Shown: positions 15,858-25,128, numbered from the stretch's first letter. The stretch is 64,000 nt of DNA from Thiemannella venezuelensis (GCF_014203605.1 NZ_JACHJJ010000010.1:62001-126000), one strand, 5' to 3'. Notes: generated by a model from the sequence alone, not told the origin. Made by a program: numbers and translations.

Positions 15858-16982
15858 CTAGAGATAGAGGCCGGTGGTGTCGGGGGCGGCGGGCCGGTCG
15901 GCCACGCCGTCGCGCAGGGCGAACAGTTCGGCGAGGGTGGCGCCCGACGGGGCCACGCCCTCGCCGGTGCCGAGCCAGGCGGCCGCCTCGTCGTACGGCA
16001 GCGCGCCCACCTCGACCTGGGCCAGGCAGCGGCCCGGCCGGACCACGGCCGGGTGGAGGCGGGCGAGGTCCTCGTTGGTGGTGATGGCCACCAGGACGTC
16101 GCGGCCCTGGCCGAGGAGGCCGTCGGTGAGGTTGAGCAGGCGCGACAGGCCCTGCCCCGTCGCCTCCTTGGCACCGCCCCTGATCAGCTCGTCGCAGTCC
16201 TCCAGCACCAGCAGGCGCCACTTCTCGCCGCCGTCGTCGTCGCCGGAGTCGGAGCCCACGGCGACCTCCATCAGGTAGCCGGGCGAGCCGAAGAGCCGCT
16301 CCGGGTCGAGCACGCAGTCCACCTGGCACCACGACCGCCACTCGTGGGCGAGCGTGCGCAGCAGCGTGGTCTTGCCGGTGCCCGGCGGGCCGTGCAGCAG
16401 GACCAGGCGGCCGTGCACGTCGTCCGGGGTGACCGACATCAGGCGGGAGAGCGGGCCGTGCAGGGAGCGGGCGTAGTTGCCGCTCACCTCCGCCCAAGGG
16501 GAGGTGGTGATCGGCTTGCCGGAGCGGCGGCTGCCGTGGCTGCCCTGCCACCAGAAGCCCATCTCGACGTGGTCGCTCTCCGGCGCGGGCTCGACGGCGT
16601 CCCTGGTGACCTCCTCGACCACCGAGCGGGCGAGCTCCTCGCTGACCGCGGTCACGCTGACCGTGGCGGACCGGTTCTTGAACCGGATCACGCGCAGCGT
16701 CCAGCCCTCCCCGGTGACCAGCCGGGAGTCCCGGCCGTCCTCCTCGCGGGCCGCCCGGACGAGCGTCCCGGCGGCGGGCATGAGCGGCGCGTCGGAGCGC
16801 ACCCGCTCCAGGCTCGCCGTGCGGGCCCAGGGCTGCGCGCCGGTGGCGAACGGGGACAGCGCGAGGGCGTCGATGACGTCGACCGCGCCGTCGGTGTCGT
16901 CGATCCAGATGTTCATGGGCAGCTCCGCCGGGCGCTGCTCCGGGGCGAAACGGACCTCCTTCAACACGGACATGCCGCCCAT
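15858..16982 (-). CDS. AAA-family ATPase with N-terminal DUF5925-like domain
   Basis: A 374-residue protein. The N-terminal ~170 residues (MNIWIDDTDGAVDVIDALALSPFATGAQPW...) form the DUF5925-type domain. A classic AAA module follows, with Walker A GPPGTGKTT at about 198-206, Walker B LLVLEDCDELI, sensor 1 in VLVAITTNEDLARLHPAVVRPGR and arginine fingers in that same segment. It probably acts as a cytosolic remodelling ATPase. Two in-frame ATGs (16982 and 16973) are both possible; I keep the longer. It lies 41 bases downstream of the co-oriented Ser/Thr kinase, so the two may share a transcript and the ATPase could be a phosphorylation target. Confidence 0.85.
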   Translation of the reverse strand: MGGMSVLKEVRFAPEQRPAELPMNIWIDDTDGAVDVIDALALSPFATGAQPWARTASLERVRSDAPLMPAAGTLVRAAREEDGRDSRLVTGEGWTLRVIRFKNRSATVSVTAVSEELARSVVEEVTRDAVEPAPESDHVEMGFWWQGSHGSRRSGKPITTSPWAEVSGNYARSLHGPLSRLMSVTPDDVHGRLVLLHGPPGTGKTTLLRTLAHEWRSWCQVDCVLDPERLFGSPGYLMEVAVGSDSGDDDGGEKWRLLVLEDCDELIRGGAKEATGQGLSRLLNLTDGLLGQGRDVLVAITTNEDLARLHPAVVRPGRCLAQVEVGALPYDEAAAWLGTGEGVAPSGATLAELFALRDGVADRPAAPDTTGLYL

Positions 16983-17023
16983 GATCCCGCCCCGGTCCGC
17001 GGACGTCGAAGGGTTTTCCGGCC

Positions 17024-18616
17024 CTACGGCTTCTCGGACAGGTCGCCGGTCTCGGTGACGATTCCGGGGCCGGGCACGTCCTTCCATGTGTAGGTGAGCA
17101 GGTCACCTTTCCTGGTGAGCCAGATGGTCCCCGCGATGCAGCCCCCGCTGTTGGCTCCCAGCGCGAAGACGAGGGTGTCCTTCTCGACCTTCTGCAGGGT
17201 GATCCGGCCCGTGCAGTTGTAGCCGGGTTCGGCCCAGCCCGCGTCGCTCTTGCCCGCTTCGAGTTCGACCTCGATCCTCTTGGGGCCGGGTGCGATCGGG
17301 TTGGTGGAGGTGATGCCGTCGCCGGCCCAGCTCCCCGCGAAGGAGGCGGGGATCTTCAGGCCGCCGCCGGAGGGCTGGGAGCCGGTCGCCTCGGAAGGGG
17401 CGGGGGAGGCCGCTTCCGAGGGGTCCGCGGACGTGGTCTCGGCCGGGTCGGGGGAGCCTGCCGCGGAGGATCGGGAGCCGGTCGCGGCCGATGGGGTGGA
17501 GGTGGCGGCGAGGGTGCCGCCGGAGCGGTCGCCGAGGGTGAGCCGGACGGCGACTCCGGCGGCGATCAGCACGGACACGGCCACCAGGACCGAGCCGATC
17601 ACGAACCCCCGGGAGCGTCCTCGCCCCGCCTGGGTGGTGAGGGCGGACCGGCCGGGTCCGGTCCGTTCCTGGTCGGCCCGGAGGCCGGGACCCGCCGGGG
17701 GAGGGCCGTGCCCGGGAGCGGGGACACCCGCTGCGAAGGGGGAGCCGGACGGACCCGGGGAGCCGGGGGAGGCCAGTTCGCTGCCGATCCGCGCCAGGTC
17801 CTCGGTGGAGGGCGGGGTGCGCGCGCCGGGGTCGACCAGGTTGATCATCAGGGCGCGGGCGGTGGGGCGCCGGGCCGGGTCCTTGTCGAGGCAGGAGGCG
17901 ATCAGCGCGCCGTACCGGGCGGGCAGCGCCGACAGGTCCGGGTGGTGGCTGAGGATCCGGTGCAGGACGGCGGGCACCGTGTCGGCCCCGAACGGCGAGC
18001 GCCCGCTCGCCGCGCAGAGCATGGTGGCCGCCCAGGCGAACACGTCGGAGGCGGGGGAGGCCGGGGAGCCGGCGATCTGCTCGGGGGACAGGTAGGCGGG
18101 GGTGCCGATCAGCCCGGAGGTGTGGGTGGCCGCGCCCTCCTCCCTGGCGATGCCGAAGTCGACCACGCGGGGGCCGTCCGGGCCGAGAAGCACGTTGGCG
18201 GGCTTGAAGTCGCGGTGCACCACTCCGGCGGCGTGGATGGCGGCCAGGGCGGTGGCGGTGCCGACGACCAGGCGCTCCAGCTCGCCGCCGCGCAGCGGGC
18301 CGCCGTTCTTGATCCGCTGCTCCAGGGAGGGACCGTCGACGAACTCGCTCACCACGTACGGCCGCGGCCCGTCGACCGAGGCGGTCAGCACGCGGGCGGT
18401 GCAGAACGGGGCGACGCTCTCCAGCGTCGCCAGCTCCCTGGCCAGCCGCCTGCGGGACTCGGTGTCGGCGCGGTACAGCAGCTTGACCGCGACCGGCCCG
18501 CCGTCGGGCGCGTAGGCGAGGTAGACGACGCCCTGGCCGCCCTCGCCGAGCCGTCCGGCCAGCCGGAACCCGCCGAGCTGTGCCGGGTCGTCGGAGGTCA
18601 GGGGAGTCGCGGCCAT
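17024..18616 (-). CDS. Transmembrane serine/threonine protein kinase (PknB-like)
   Basis: A 530-residue receptor kinase. The catalytic domain (residues ~16-275) has the glycine loop GRLGEGGQGVVY, Lys in VAVKLLY, catalytic loop HRDFKPANVLL, DFG in VVDFGIA and the APE-like AYLSPEQ. A juxtamembrane proline-rich linker leads to one membrane helix (VIGSVLVAVSVLIAAGVAV) and a Ser/Pro/Thr-rich stalk. The extracellular C-terminal domain (GGGLKIPASFAGSWAGDG... to the end) has two cysteines that could pair. It has no PASTA repeats, so the sensed signal is different from PknB. The palindrome at 18633-18646, right behind the start, may be an operator. Confidence 0.92.
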   Translation of the reverse strand: MAATPLTSDDPAQLGGFRLAGRLGEGGQGVVYLAYAPDGGPVAVKLLYRADTESRRRLARELATLESVAPFCTARVLTASVDGPRPYVVSEFVDGPSLEQRIKNGGPLRGGELERLVVGTATALAAIHAAGVVHRDFKPANVLLGPDGPRVVDFGIAREEGAATHTSGLIGTPAYLSPEQIAGSPASPASDVFAWAATMLCAASGRSPFGADTVPAVLHRILSHHPDLSALPARYGALIASCLDKDPARRPTARALMINLVDPGARTPPSTEDLARIGSELASPGSPGPSGSPFAAGVPAPGHGPPPAGPGLRADQERTGPGRSALTTQAGRGRSRGFVIGSVLVAVSVLIAAGVAVRLTLGDRSGGTLAATSTPSAATGSRSSAAGSPDPAETTSADPSEAASPAPSEATGSQPSGGGLKIPASFAGSWAGDGITSTNPIAPGPKRIEVELEAGKSDAGWAEPGYNCTGRITLQKVEKDTLVFALGANSGGCIAGTIWLTRKGDLLTYTWKDVPGPGIVTETGDLSEKP

Positions 18617-18632
18617 GGGGGCAAGGCTATCG

Positions 18633-18646
18633 ATACCGCTCGGTAT
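18633..18646. promoter_or_regulatory. Perfect 14-bp palindrome upstream of the kinase gene
   Basis: ATACCGCTCGGTAT, a perfect inverted repeat with a two-base centre, lies 17 bp upstream of the kinase start in the divergent region 18617-18807. Such sites are typical of TetR or other dimeric repressors. No adjacent regulator gene is present, so the binding protein is unknown. Confidence 0.45.
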
Positions 18647-18748
18647 GGCATAGGGCGGGTTTAGTGCCGCCGGTCACGGAAAGTGAACCAGCGGCCGGGG
18701 CCATACCGTGAAGGCAAAAGGTAGATCAATCGGTAAACCTCCCTTCCC

Positions 18749-18760
18749 GTGACGCGTCAC
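18749..18760. promoter_or_regulatory. Perfect 12-bp palindrome upstream of the amidase gene
   Basis: GTGACGCGTCAC lies in the AT-richer stretch just upstream of the amidase start at 18808, followed by CTATTACGCT, which could contain a -10 element. An operator is plausible but short palindromes arise by chance in GC-rich DNA. Confidence 0.35.
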
Positions 18761-18807
18761 CTATTACGCTCCGGTTAGCCACCATTGCTCGACCCCCTGG
18801 AGATTCC

Positions 18808-19575
18808 GTGGCCATCGATCTCGTTTCCCGCCGTGAATGGGGGGCCCGCAAGCCGCGCGGTTCCTACACCCCGATCAATTCGACCAGGGGTGTGAAAGTC
18901 CACTACACGGGCGGGCGCGTCGATCCGGGAATCGTCAATGATCACGCGAGGTGTGTGACCCTGATGAAATCCATCCAAAATCAGCATATGGATGGAAACG
19001 GATGGATGGACATAGGTTACTCAATGGTGGCATGTCCACATAGAAAGGTGTTCGAAGGGAGAGGCCCCAAGCGCCTTCCCGCCGCCAACGGCGCCGGGCT
19101 CAACGGCGGCCACTACGCCGTGCTCGCCCTGGTCGGCTCCTCCGGGCTGGTCCAGCCGACCGACGAGATCCTGAACGCCGTCCTCGACGCGGTCGAGTAC
19201 CTCCGCGCGCGGGGCGGCGCGGGCCGCGAGATCAAGGGCCACCGGGACGGCTACGCGACCTCCTGCCCCGGGGACCGGCTCTACGCATGGGTGCGGCGCG
19301 GCGCCCCGCGTCCCGGCGGCGCCCCCGACCCGCCCGACCCGCACCCCTCCTTCCCCGGCCGCACGCTCAAGTACCCGCCGGTCATGGTCGGCGAGGACGT
19401 GCGGACCTGGCAGCGGCAGATGAGCGAGCGCGGCTGGGACATCGACGTCGACGGCCTCTACGGCGAGCGGTCCCGCGAGGTCTGCCGGGGGTTCCAGCAG
19501 GAGAAGGACCTGGCCGTGACCGGAGCGGTCAACCGCGCGACCTGGAACGCGGCCTGGCAGGAGCCGGTCACCTGA
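18808..19575 (+). CDS. PGRP-type N-acetylmuramoyl-L-alanine amidase with C-terminal peptidoglycan-binding domain
   Basis: A 255-residue protein. The amidase/PGRP domain begins LVSRREWGARKPRG and contains KVHYTGG (first zinc His), GYSMVACPHRKVFEGRG, NGGHYAVLALVG and IKGHRDGYATSCPGDRLYAW (second His and the Cys ligand). A peptidoglycan-binding_1 domain follows a Pro/Asp linker (VGEDVRTWQRQMSERGWDIDVDGLYG). There is no signal peptide, so it is released by lysis, by a holin-like route or acts in the cytoplasm; endolysins share this architecture. The GTG start follows GGAG. A segment at roughly 18,940-19,050 is clearly richer in A and T than the rest of the gene. The 3' end overlaps the convergent ABC ATPase gene by eight bases. 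Confidence 0.88.
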   Translation: MAIDLVSRREWGARKPRGSYTPINSTRGVKVHYTGGRVDPGIVNDHARCVTLMKSIQNQHMDGNGWMDIGYSMVACPHRKVFEGRGPKRLPAANGAGLNGGHYAVLALVGSSGLVQPTDEILNAVLDAVEYLRARGGAGREIKGHRDGYATSCPGDRLYAWVRRGAPRPGGAPDPPDPHPSFPGRTLKYPPVMVGEDVRTWQRQMSERGWDIDVDGLYGERSREVCRGFQQEKDLAVTGAVNRATWNAAWQEPVT

Positions 19576-20569
19576 CCTCCCCGCCGTTGCTCCCCCTGCC
19601 GTGCGGGTGGTGGCAGGCCACCCAGTGGTCCGCGCCGATCCGCCGCATCACCGGCTCCTCGGCCGCGCACAGCGGCGTGGCGGCCGGGCAGCGGGTGCGG
19701 AAGCGGCACCCGCTGGGCGGTGTCACCGGCGAGGGCGGCTCCCCGCTGATCAGCCGGTCGGCGGGCGGCAGCCCGAGTCCGCCGCGCGGGATCGAGGCCA
19801 GCAGCGCCCGGGTGTAGGGGTGGGCGGGCCGCCCGACCAGGGCCTCGCCGGAGGCCAGCTCGCAGACCTTGCCGAGGTACATCACCAGGATGCGGTCGCT
19901 GACGTTCTTGACCACGGCCAGGTCGTGGGCGATGAACACCAGCGTCAGCCGGTAGCGCTCCTTGAGCTCCTCCAGCAGGGCGAGGATCTGCGCCTGCACC
20001 GAGACGTCCAGCGCGGAGACCGGCTCGTCGCAGATCACGACCTCGGGTTCGAGCACCAGCGCCCGCGCGATGGAGACGCGCTGGCACTGCCCGCCGGAGA
20101 ACTCGTGCGGTCGACGCGCGGCGGCGGTGGCCGGGTCCAGCCCGACCGCCGTGAGCATCTCGTCGACCAGGTCCGCGCCCGTGCCCCAGACGCGGGGCCC
20201 CTCGGCGACGATGTCGCGGACCCGCCGCCGGGGGTTGAGCGACGAGATCGGGTCCTGGAAGACCATCTGGAGCCGCCGGCGGGTCCTGCGCAGGGCCTCC
20301 CCGCGCAGGGCGGTCAGCTCCACGCCGTCCAGCCGGACCGAGCCTGCCCGCGGCGGCGGCATCTGCATCAGCGCCCGCGCCGTCGTGGACTTGCCGCATC
20401 CGGACTCGCCCACGATGCCGAGCGTCTCCCCCCGGGCCACGTCGAAGCTCACCCCGGAGACCGCGTGCACGCTCCGGCCGCCTCCGGCGGGGAACTCCAC
20501 GACCAGGTCCTCCACCCGGAGCACCACCTCGTCGGCGGGACGGAGATGGGCGTTCCCGCTACCGGCCAC
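19568..20569 (-). CDS. Oligopeptide/dipeptide ABC transporter ATP-binding protein (OppF/DppF type)
   Basis: A 333-residue ATPase, the last gene of the transporter operon. Walker A is GESGCGKST, the Q-loop is in LQMVFQDPISSLNP, the signature is FSGGQCQRVSIARAL, and Walker B is VVICDEPVSALDVSVQ. The C-terminal oligo_HPY segment with a conserved Cys (SGCRFRTRCP) is specific for peptide/nickel transporters. It pairs with the second ATPase fused to the permease upstream to energise uptake. The GTG start overlaps the upstream TAG by 11 bases, so translation is coupled. Confidence 0.92.
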   Translation of the reverse strand: MAGSGNAHLRPADEVVLRVEDLVVEFPAGGGRSVHAVSGVSFDVARGETLGIVGESGCGKSTTARALMQMPPPRAGSVRLDGVELTALRGEALRRTRRRLQMVFQDPISSLNPRRRVRDIVAEGPRVWGTGADLVDEMLTAVGLDPATAAARRPHEFSGGQCQRVSIARALVLEPEVVICDEPVSALDVSVQAQILALLEELKERYRLTLVFIAHDLAVVKNVSDRILVMYLGKVCELASGEALVGRPAHPYTRALLASIPRGGLGLPPADRLISGEPPSPVTPPSGCRFRTRCPAATPLCAAEEPVMRRIGADHWVACHHPHGRGSNGGEVR

Positions 20570-22535
20570 GGCTGTCTGCTCCTTCGATCGTGTCGGTCGT
20601 CTCTTCCGCTCCGGCCGCCTCGGTCGCCCTGAGCACCTCGGCCGCCCCGGACATCCCGGATACGCCGGATGTCTCGACGGCTCCCGCCCCGGTCCCCACG
20701 GGGTACCAGCAGGCGTAGAGGTGGTCGGGGGCCTCCGCCTGGAACAGGGGCGGCTCCTCCGCCGAGCACCGCTCCCGCGCGTAGGGGCAGCGGGGGTGGA
20801 AGGCGCACCCGGACGGCGGGTTCGCCAGGTCGGGCGGGCGGCCGGGCAGCAGGCGGAGCGGGTGGTGGGCGGGGTCGGTCAGCTTCGGCACCGCCGCCAG
20901 CAGCGCCTCGGTGTACGGCATGCGGGTCCGCTCGAACAGCGTGGCCGCGGGGCCCCGCTCGACGACCTTGCCCGCGTACATCACGATGACCTCGTCGGCC
21001 CACTCGGCCACCACCGACAGGTCGTGGCTGACCAGGACCACGGCCATGTGCCGCTCCTCGCGCTGCCGCCGGATGAGCCGGAGCACCTGGTCCTGGACGG
21101 TGACGTCGAGCGCGGTGGTGGGCTCGTCGGCGAACAGCACGTCCGGGCCGCACGACAGGGCCATCGCGATCGTCACCCGCTGCCGCATGCCGCCGGAGAG
21201 CTGGTGCGGGTAGCGGCGCAGCGTCCGCGCGGGCTCGGGGATGCCGACCGAGGCCAGCAGCTCCGCGGCGCGCGCCCGGGCCGCCCTGCGCTTCATGCCC
21301 AGGTGGACCATGAGCGGCTCGGCGACCTGGGCGCCGATCGTCCGGACCGGGTTCAGGGCCGTCATCGGGTCCTGGAAGACGGCGGCGAGCCGCGTCCCCA
21401 GCAGCCGCCGCATCTGCTGGTCGTCCAGCTCGGTCAGGTCCTGCCCGTCCAGGTAGACGTGCCCGCCGCGCAGCGTCCCGCTCTCCGGGGCCAGGCCGAG
21501 GACGGAGCGGATCAGCATGGACTTGCCGGAGCCGGACTCGCCCACGACGGCCAGGGTCCGGCCGCGTTCCAGGGTGAAGGAGACGCCGTCCACGGCCCGG
21601 ACGGTGCCGCGGGCGGTGGTGAAGTGCGTGCGCAGGTCGGCGGCCTGGAGGAGGACGTCCTCCTCGACGTGGTGCGGCCGGGCGGGCAGCCGCTCGGCCC
21701 GGCGGCGCCGTACCGGCTCCAGGCCGCTCTGCCGCACGTCGGTCAGGGCCCGCAGCCGGTCGCCGAGCAGGTTGAAGGCCAGGACGGTCAGGAACATGAC
21801 GAAGGAGGGGAGGAGGACCACGTGCGGCGCGGTCTCCATCAGCGGCCGGCCCTCGTTGATCATCCCGCCCCAGGTGGGGGTGGGCGCCTGGACCGACAGG
21901 CCCAGGAAGGCCAGGCTGCCCTCGGCCACGATGGCCACGGCCATGCCGATGAAGGCGTAGGAGGCGACCGGGAGCGAGACGTTGGGCACGATCTCGCGCC
22001 ACAGGACGGTCCGGTCCCGGGCGCCGAGCAGCCGCGCGGCGGAGACGAACTCCCGCTCGGAGAAGACCATCGTCGCGCCGCGCACCAGCCGGACCCAGGC
22101 CGGGACGCCGAGCACGCCCAGCACGATGAGCACGTTGAGCAGGCTCGCCCCTGCGAACGCCACCACGGCCAGCGCGAACACCAGCGCGGGGAAGGCGAGC
22201 GCGATGTCGTTGACGCCCATGATGACCGCGTCCACGGCCCGCCTGCGGTACCCGGCCAGGACGCCGAGGGGCGCGCCGATCAGCACGCCGAGCAGGACCG
22301 CGCCGACGCCGACGCCGAGTGAGACGCGGGCGCCGTACACGACCCGGCTCAGCACGTCCCGGCCGAGCCCGTCGGTGCCGAACGGGTGGCCCGGGCCGGG
22401 ACCGGACTGGGGCGGCCCGGCCAGCGTCTCGTCGTAGCGCGGCAGCGGGAGCAGGTCGGCCGCGGCCGCCGCGGCGAGAACCAGCGTGATCCAGCCCAGC
22501 GCGAGCCAGAAACCCCAGCCCAGCCGCCTACGCAC
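20559..22535 (-). CDS. Fused peptide ABC transporter permease (OppC/DppC) and ATPase (OppD/DppD)
   Basis: A 658-residue fusion. Residues ~1-275 are a DppC-type permease: an N-terminal membrane helix, HPFGTDGLGRDVLSRVVYGARVSL, and the EAA loop SAARLLGARDRTVLWREIVPN. Residues ~295-560 are an ATPase: Walker A GESGSGKSM (Met where Thr/Ser is usual after GKS), signature LSGGMRQRVTIAMAL and Walker B VLFADEPTTALDV. An oligo_HPY tail follows (PPSGCAFHPRCPYARERC). Such fusions are known in actinobacteria and fix a 1:1 permease:ATPase ratio. It starts eight bases inside the upstream permease gene. The C-terminal ~45 residues are a low-complexity Gly/Ala/Glu tail. Confidence 0.92.
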   Translation of the reverse strand: MRRRLGWGFWLALGWITLVLAAAAAADLLPLPRYDETLAGPPQSGPGPGHPFGTDGLGRDVLSRVVYGARVSLGVGVGAVLLGVLIGAPLGVLAGYRRRAVDAVIMGVNDIALAFPALVFALAVVAFAGASLLNVLIVLGVLGVPAWVRLVRGATMVFSEREFVSAARLLGARDRTVLWREIVPNVSLPVASYAFIGMAVAIVAEGSLAFLGLSVQAPTPTWGGMINEGRPLMETAPHVVLLPSFVMFLTVLAFNLLGDRLRALTDVRQSGLEPVRRRRAERLPARPHHVEEDVLLQAADLRTHFTTARGTVRAVDGVSFTLERGRTLAVVGESGSGKSMLIRSVLGLAPESGTLRGGHVYLDGQDLTELDDQQMRRLLGTRLAAVFQDPMTALNPVRTIGAQVAEPLMVHLGMKRRAARARAAELLASVGIPEPARTLRRYPHQLSGGMRQRVTIAMALSCGPDVLFADEPTTALDVTVQDQVLRLIRRQREERHMAVVLVSHDLSVVAEWADEVIVMYAGKVVERGPAATLFERTRMPYTEALLAAVPKLTDPAHHPLRLLPGRPPDLANPPSGCAFHPRCPYARERCSAEEPPLFQAEAPDHLYACWYPVGTGAGAVETSGVSGMSGAAEVLRATEAAGAEETTDTIEGADSRGR

Positions 22536-23463
22536 GCCGGATCCTGGGGTCGACCGCGACGTAGACGAGATCCACCGCGAAGTTGACGAGCACGTAGCCG
22601 ACCGAGATCAGCACCACGCCTCCCTGCACTGTCAGATAGTCCCGGGCGAAGATGGAGTCCACGATGAGCCGGCCCACGCCGGGCAGCCCGAAGAGCGTCT
22701 CGATGATCACCGCTCCGCCGATCAGCGCCCCGAGGTTCAGGCCGACGGCGGTGACCAGCGAGATGGCGGAGGGCCGCAGCGCGTGCCGCCACAGGATGCG
22801 GCGGGGCGACAGGCCCCGGGCGCGGGCCAGCGTGATGTAGTCCTCCTGCAGGGTGGCGATCAGGTCGGTGCGGAGCAGCCGGGCGTAGACGGCCGTCTGC
22901 GCGCAGCCCAGGGTGATCGCGGGCAGCAGCACCGAGGTCAGGTTCCAGCCGAGGTCCAGCGAGATCGGCGTCCAGCCGGTGGCGGGCAGCACCTGCCATT
23001 TCACGGCGAACACCAGGATCAGCAGCACGCCCAGCACGAAGACCGGGGTGGACAGCAGCCCGAAGCTGAGCGCGGTCAGCGCCTGGTCCAGCGGCCGGCC
23101 CGCCCGGCGGGCCGCCGCCACGCCGATCGGCAGGGCCAGGCCCAGCGCGACCAGCTGGGCGGCGACCAGCAGCTCCAGCGTGACCGGGAGCCGTTCGGCC
23201 AGGGCCTCGGTGACCGGCACGCTCGTGGTGTAGGAGGTGCCGAGGTCGCCGGTGACCAGCTCGCCGAGCCAGGCGAGGTAGCGGGTGAACAGGGGGTCGT
23301 CCAGGCCCAGCTCCCGGCGGAGCTGCTCGCGGGCCTCCTCGCTCGCCGACAGGCCCAGGATCTGCGTGGTCGGGTCGCCCGGCAGCAGGTTGAGCAGGAG
23401 GAAGGACAGGAAGGTCACCACGAGCAGCACGAGCAGGAGGCGGACCAGCCGCAGGGCGATCAC
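22528..23463 (-). CDS. Peptide ABC transporter permease (OppB/DppB type)
   Basis: A 311-residue permease with six membrane helices. Family segments are LLNLLPGDPT near the N-terminus, LGLDDPLFTRYLAWLGELVTGDLGTSY and the EAA loop DYITLARARGLSPRRILWRHALRPS. It forms the membrane channel with the permease half of the downstream fusion. The GTG start overlaps the TGA of the substrate-binding gene (GTGA). The same frame stays open far upstream, but that part is antisense-like shadow within the binding-protein gene and is excluded. Confidence 0.92.
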   Translation of the reverse strand: MIALRLVRLLLVLLVVTFLSFLLLNLLPGDPTTQILGLSASEEAREQLRRELGLDDPLFTRYLAWLGELVTGDLGTSYTTSVPVTEALAERLPVTLELLVAAQLVALGLALPIGVAAARRAGRPLDQALTALSFGLLSTPVFVLGVLLILVFAVKWQVLPATGWTPISLDLGWNLTSVLLPAITLGCAQTAVYARLLRTDLIATLQEDYITLARARGLSPRRILWRHALRPSAISLVTAVGLNLGALIGGAVIIETLFGLPGVGRLIVDSIFARDYLTVQGGVVLISVGYVLVNFAVDLVYVAVDPRIRRA

Positions 23464-25094
23464 GACTGGCTGAGCCACAGGTGGGCGAAGGGGTGGTAGG
23501 GCACCGGTGACCCGGTCAGCGGCAGCCCCTTGGAGCCGTCGGGCAGGACGTGCTGCCCGATGCCCCGGACCTTCGTCTTGGCGATCACGGCGCCGGTGTT
23601 GAGGTGGTCGACGAAGACGAACGGCACCAGCTCGCGCAGCCGCTGCTGGACGGTGGCGTAGGCCTGCTTGCGGACGTCCTCCTGGGGGTTGCTCCGGCCG
23701 CTGTCGAGGGCGTTGCTGAGCTCGGCGTCCTTGATGCGGCTGAAGTTGAGGGAGACGGCGCCGACCGGCTGGGCGTAGTTCTGGTGCAGCCAGATGTACT
23801 CGCCGTCGGGGTCCTGGGCGGAGAACTGCGTCCAGACGGTCGCCTGGAAGTCGCCCGTCACCGCCCGGTTGATCAGGTCGGCCTGGTCCACCTGCTTGAT
23901 CGTCACGTCCACGCCGGCCTTGCGCCACATGTCCTGGGCGAGCTCGATGCCCTGCATGGTGTTGGGGTCGGGCGGCGAGACGATCTCGAACGCGACCGGC
24001 CCCTTCTCGGCCTCGACCTGCTTGATCAGCTCGGTGGCCTTGGCCGGGTCGTAGGCGGGGTAGTCGCCCCCGGGGGCGTACCACTTGGACTCCTTCGACC
24101 AGGGGCCGTCGGCCTCATCGGTCAGCCCGCCGCGGAGCGTGGAGATGACCGTCCTGCGGTCGGTGGCGTGGGCGAGCGCCCGGCGGACCCGCAGGTCGTC
24201 CAGGGGCGCCACCGCGGTGTTGAGCATGAACATGTACTCCGGCACCGCCATCCCCGCGGACCGGCCGACGGTGTAGGCGTCCTTGAGGGCGCCGAACTTG
24301 GCGATGTCCTCGTCCCGGGAGGTGCCGATCACGTCGACGCCGCCGGCCTCCAGGGTCTGCGCCCGGGTCTGGCTGTCGGGCAGGATCCGGAACTCGACCT
24401 CGTCGAGGTACGGCAGGCCCTTGCGCCAGTAGTTCGGGTTCTTCGTCACCACCATCCGGCTGCCGGGCACGTACTCCTTGAACAGGAACGGCCCGGTGCC
24501 CACCGGCGTGCGGCTGGCGGCCTTCGGGTCGGCGAGCGACGACTTGGGGACGATCATCCCGGTCTGCGTGGTGAGGTAGTAGGGGAAGGCCACCCAGGGG
24601 TTGTTCAGCGTGACCTTCACCGTCATCGGGTCCACGACGTCGACGGATTTGAGGGGCGCGAACACCGCCGCGGTGAGCGGGGAGGCCTTCTGCGCGTCGA
24701 GGTTGGCCTTGACGATCTCGGCGTTCAGCGGTTCCCCGTTGGAGAAGGCGATCCCGGGACGCACCTTGACGGTCCACTCGTCGGAGTCCGCGTTGGGGGT
24801 CAGCGACTCGGCCAGCACGGGCTTCCAACCGCCCTCGGCGTCCACTCCGACGAGGGCCTCGATGATCGTCCCGGTCATGCTGTAGCTCTGGGCCGCGAAC
24901 TGGTCGGTCACGGGGTTGAATCCGGCGGCGTCGGCGCTGAGCGCGTAGACGAGCCGCCCGCCGGCGACGGGGCTTCCTGCCGGGGCGGCCGCCCCGGCGT
25001 CCGGTGACGTGGTCTCGCCGGTGGGGCGCGGTCCGCTGCACGCGGCCAGCATCAGTGAGGTGAACACGACGGTCAAGATCTTTAAGCGCCTCAC
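23460..25094 (-). CDS. Peptide ABC transporter substrate-binding lipoprotein
   Basis: A 544-residue family-5 extracellular solute-binding protein and first gene of the four-gene transporter operon. The signal peptide MRRLKILTVVFTSLMLAACSG ends in lipobox LAAC, giving a membrane-anchored mature protein from Cys19. Typical segments are GGRLVYALSADAAGFNP, VKVRPGIAFSNGEPLNAE, TPVGTGPFLFKEYVPGS and RRALAHATDRRTVI. Ligand is a peptide or similar small molecule; the exact one is not readable. The gene is divergent from the TetR regulator at 25246. The 26-bp palindrome at 25129-25154 lies just upstream of its start and should control it. Confidence 0.92.
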   Translation of the reverse strand: MRRLKILTVVFTSLMLAACSGPRPTGETTSPDAGAAAPAGSPVAGGRLVYALSADAAGFNPVTDQFAAQSYSMTGTIIEALVGVDAEGGWKPVLAESLTPNADSDEWTVKVRPGIAFSNGEPLNAEIVKANLDAQKASPLTAAVFAPLKSVDVVDPMTVKVTLNNPWVAFPYYLTTQTGMIVPKSSLADPKAASRTPVGTGPFLFKEYVPGSRMVVTKNPNYWRKGLPYLDEVEFRILPDSQTRAQTLEAGGVDVIGTSRDEDIAKFGALKDAYTVGRSAGMAVPEYMFMLNTAVAPLDDLRVRRALAHATDRRTVISTLRGGLTDEADGPWSKESKWYAPGGDYPAYDPAKATELIKQVEAEKGPVAFEIVSPPDPNTMQGIELAQDMWRKAGVDVTIKQVDQADLINRAVTGDFQATVWTQFSAQDPDGEYIWLHQNYAQPVGAVSLNFSRIKDAELSNALDSGRSNPQEDVRKQAYATVQQRLRELVPFVFVDHLNTGAVIAKTKVRGIGQHVLPDGSKGLPLTGSPVPYHPFAHLWLSQS

Positions 25095-25128
25095 GCGCCT
25101 CTCCTCCCGGTAATCCCCCCGAGAGCAA

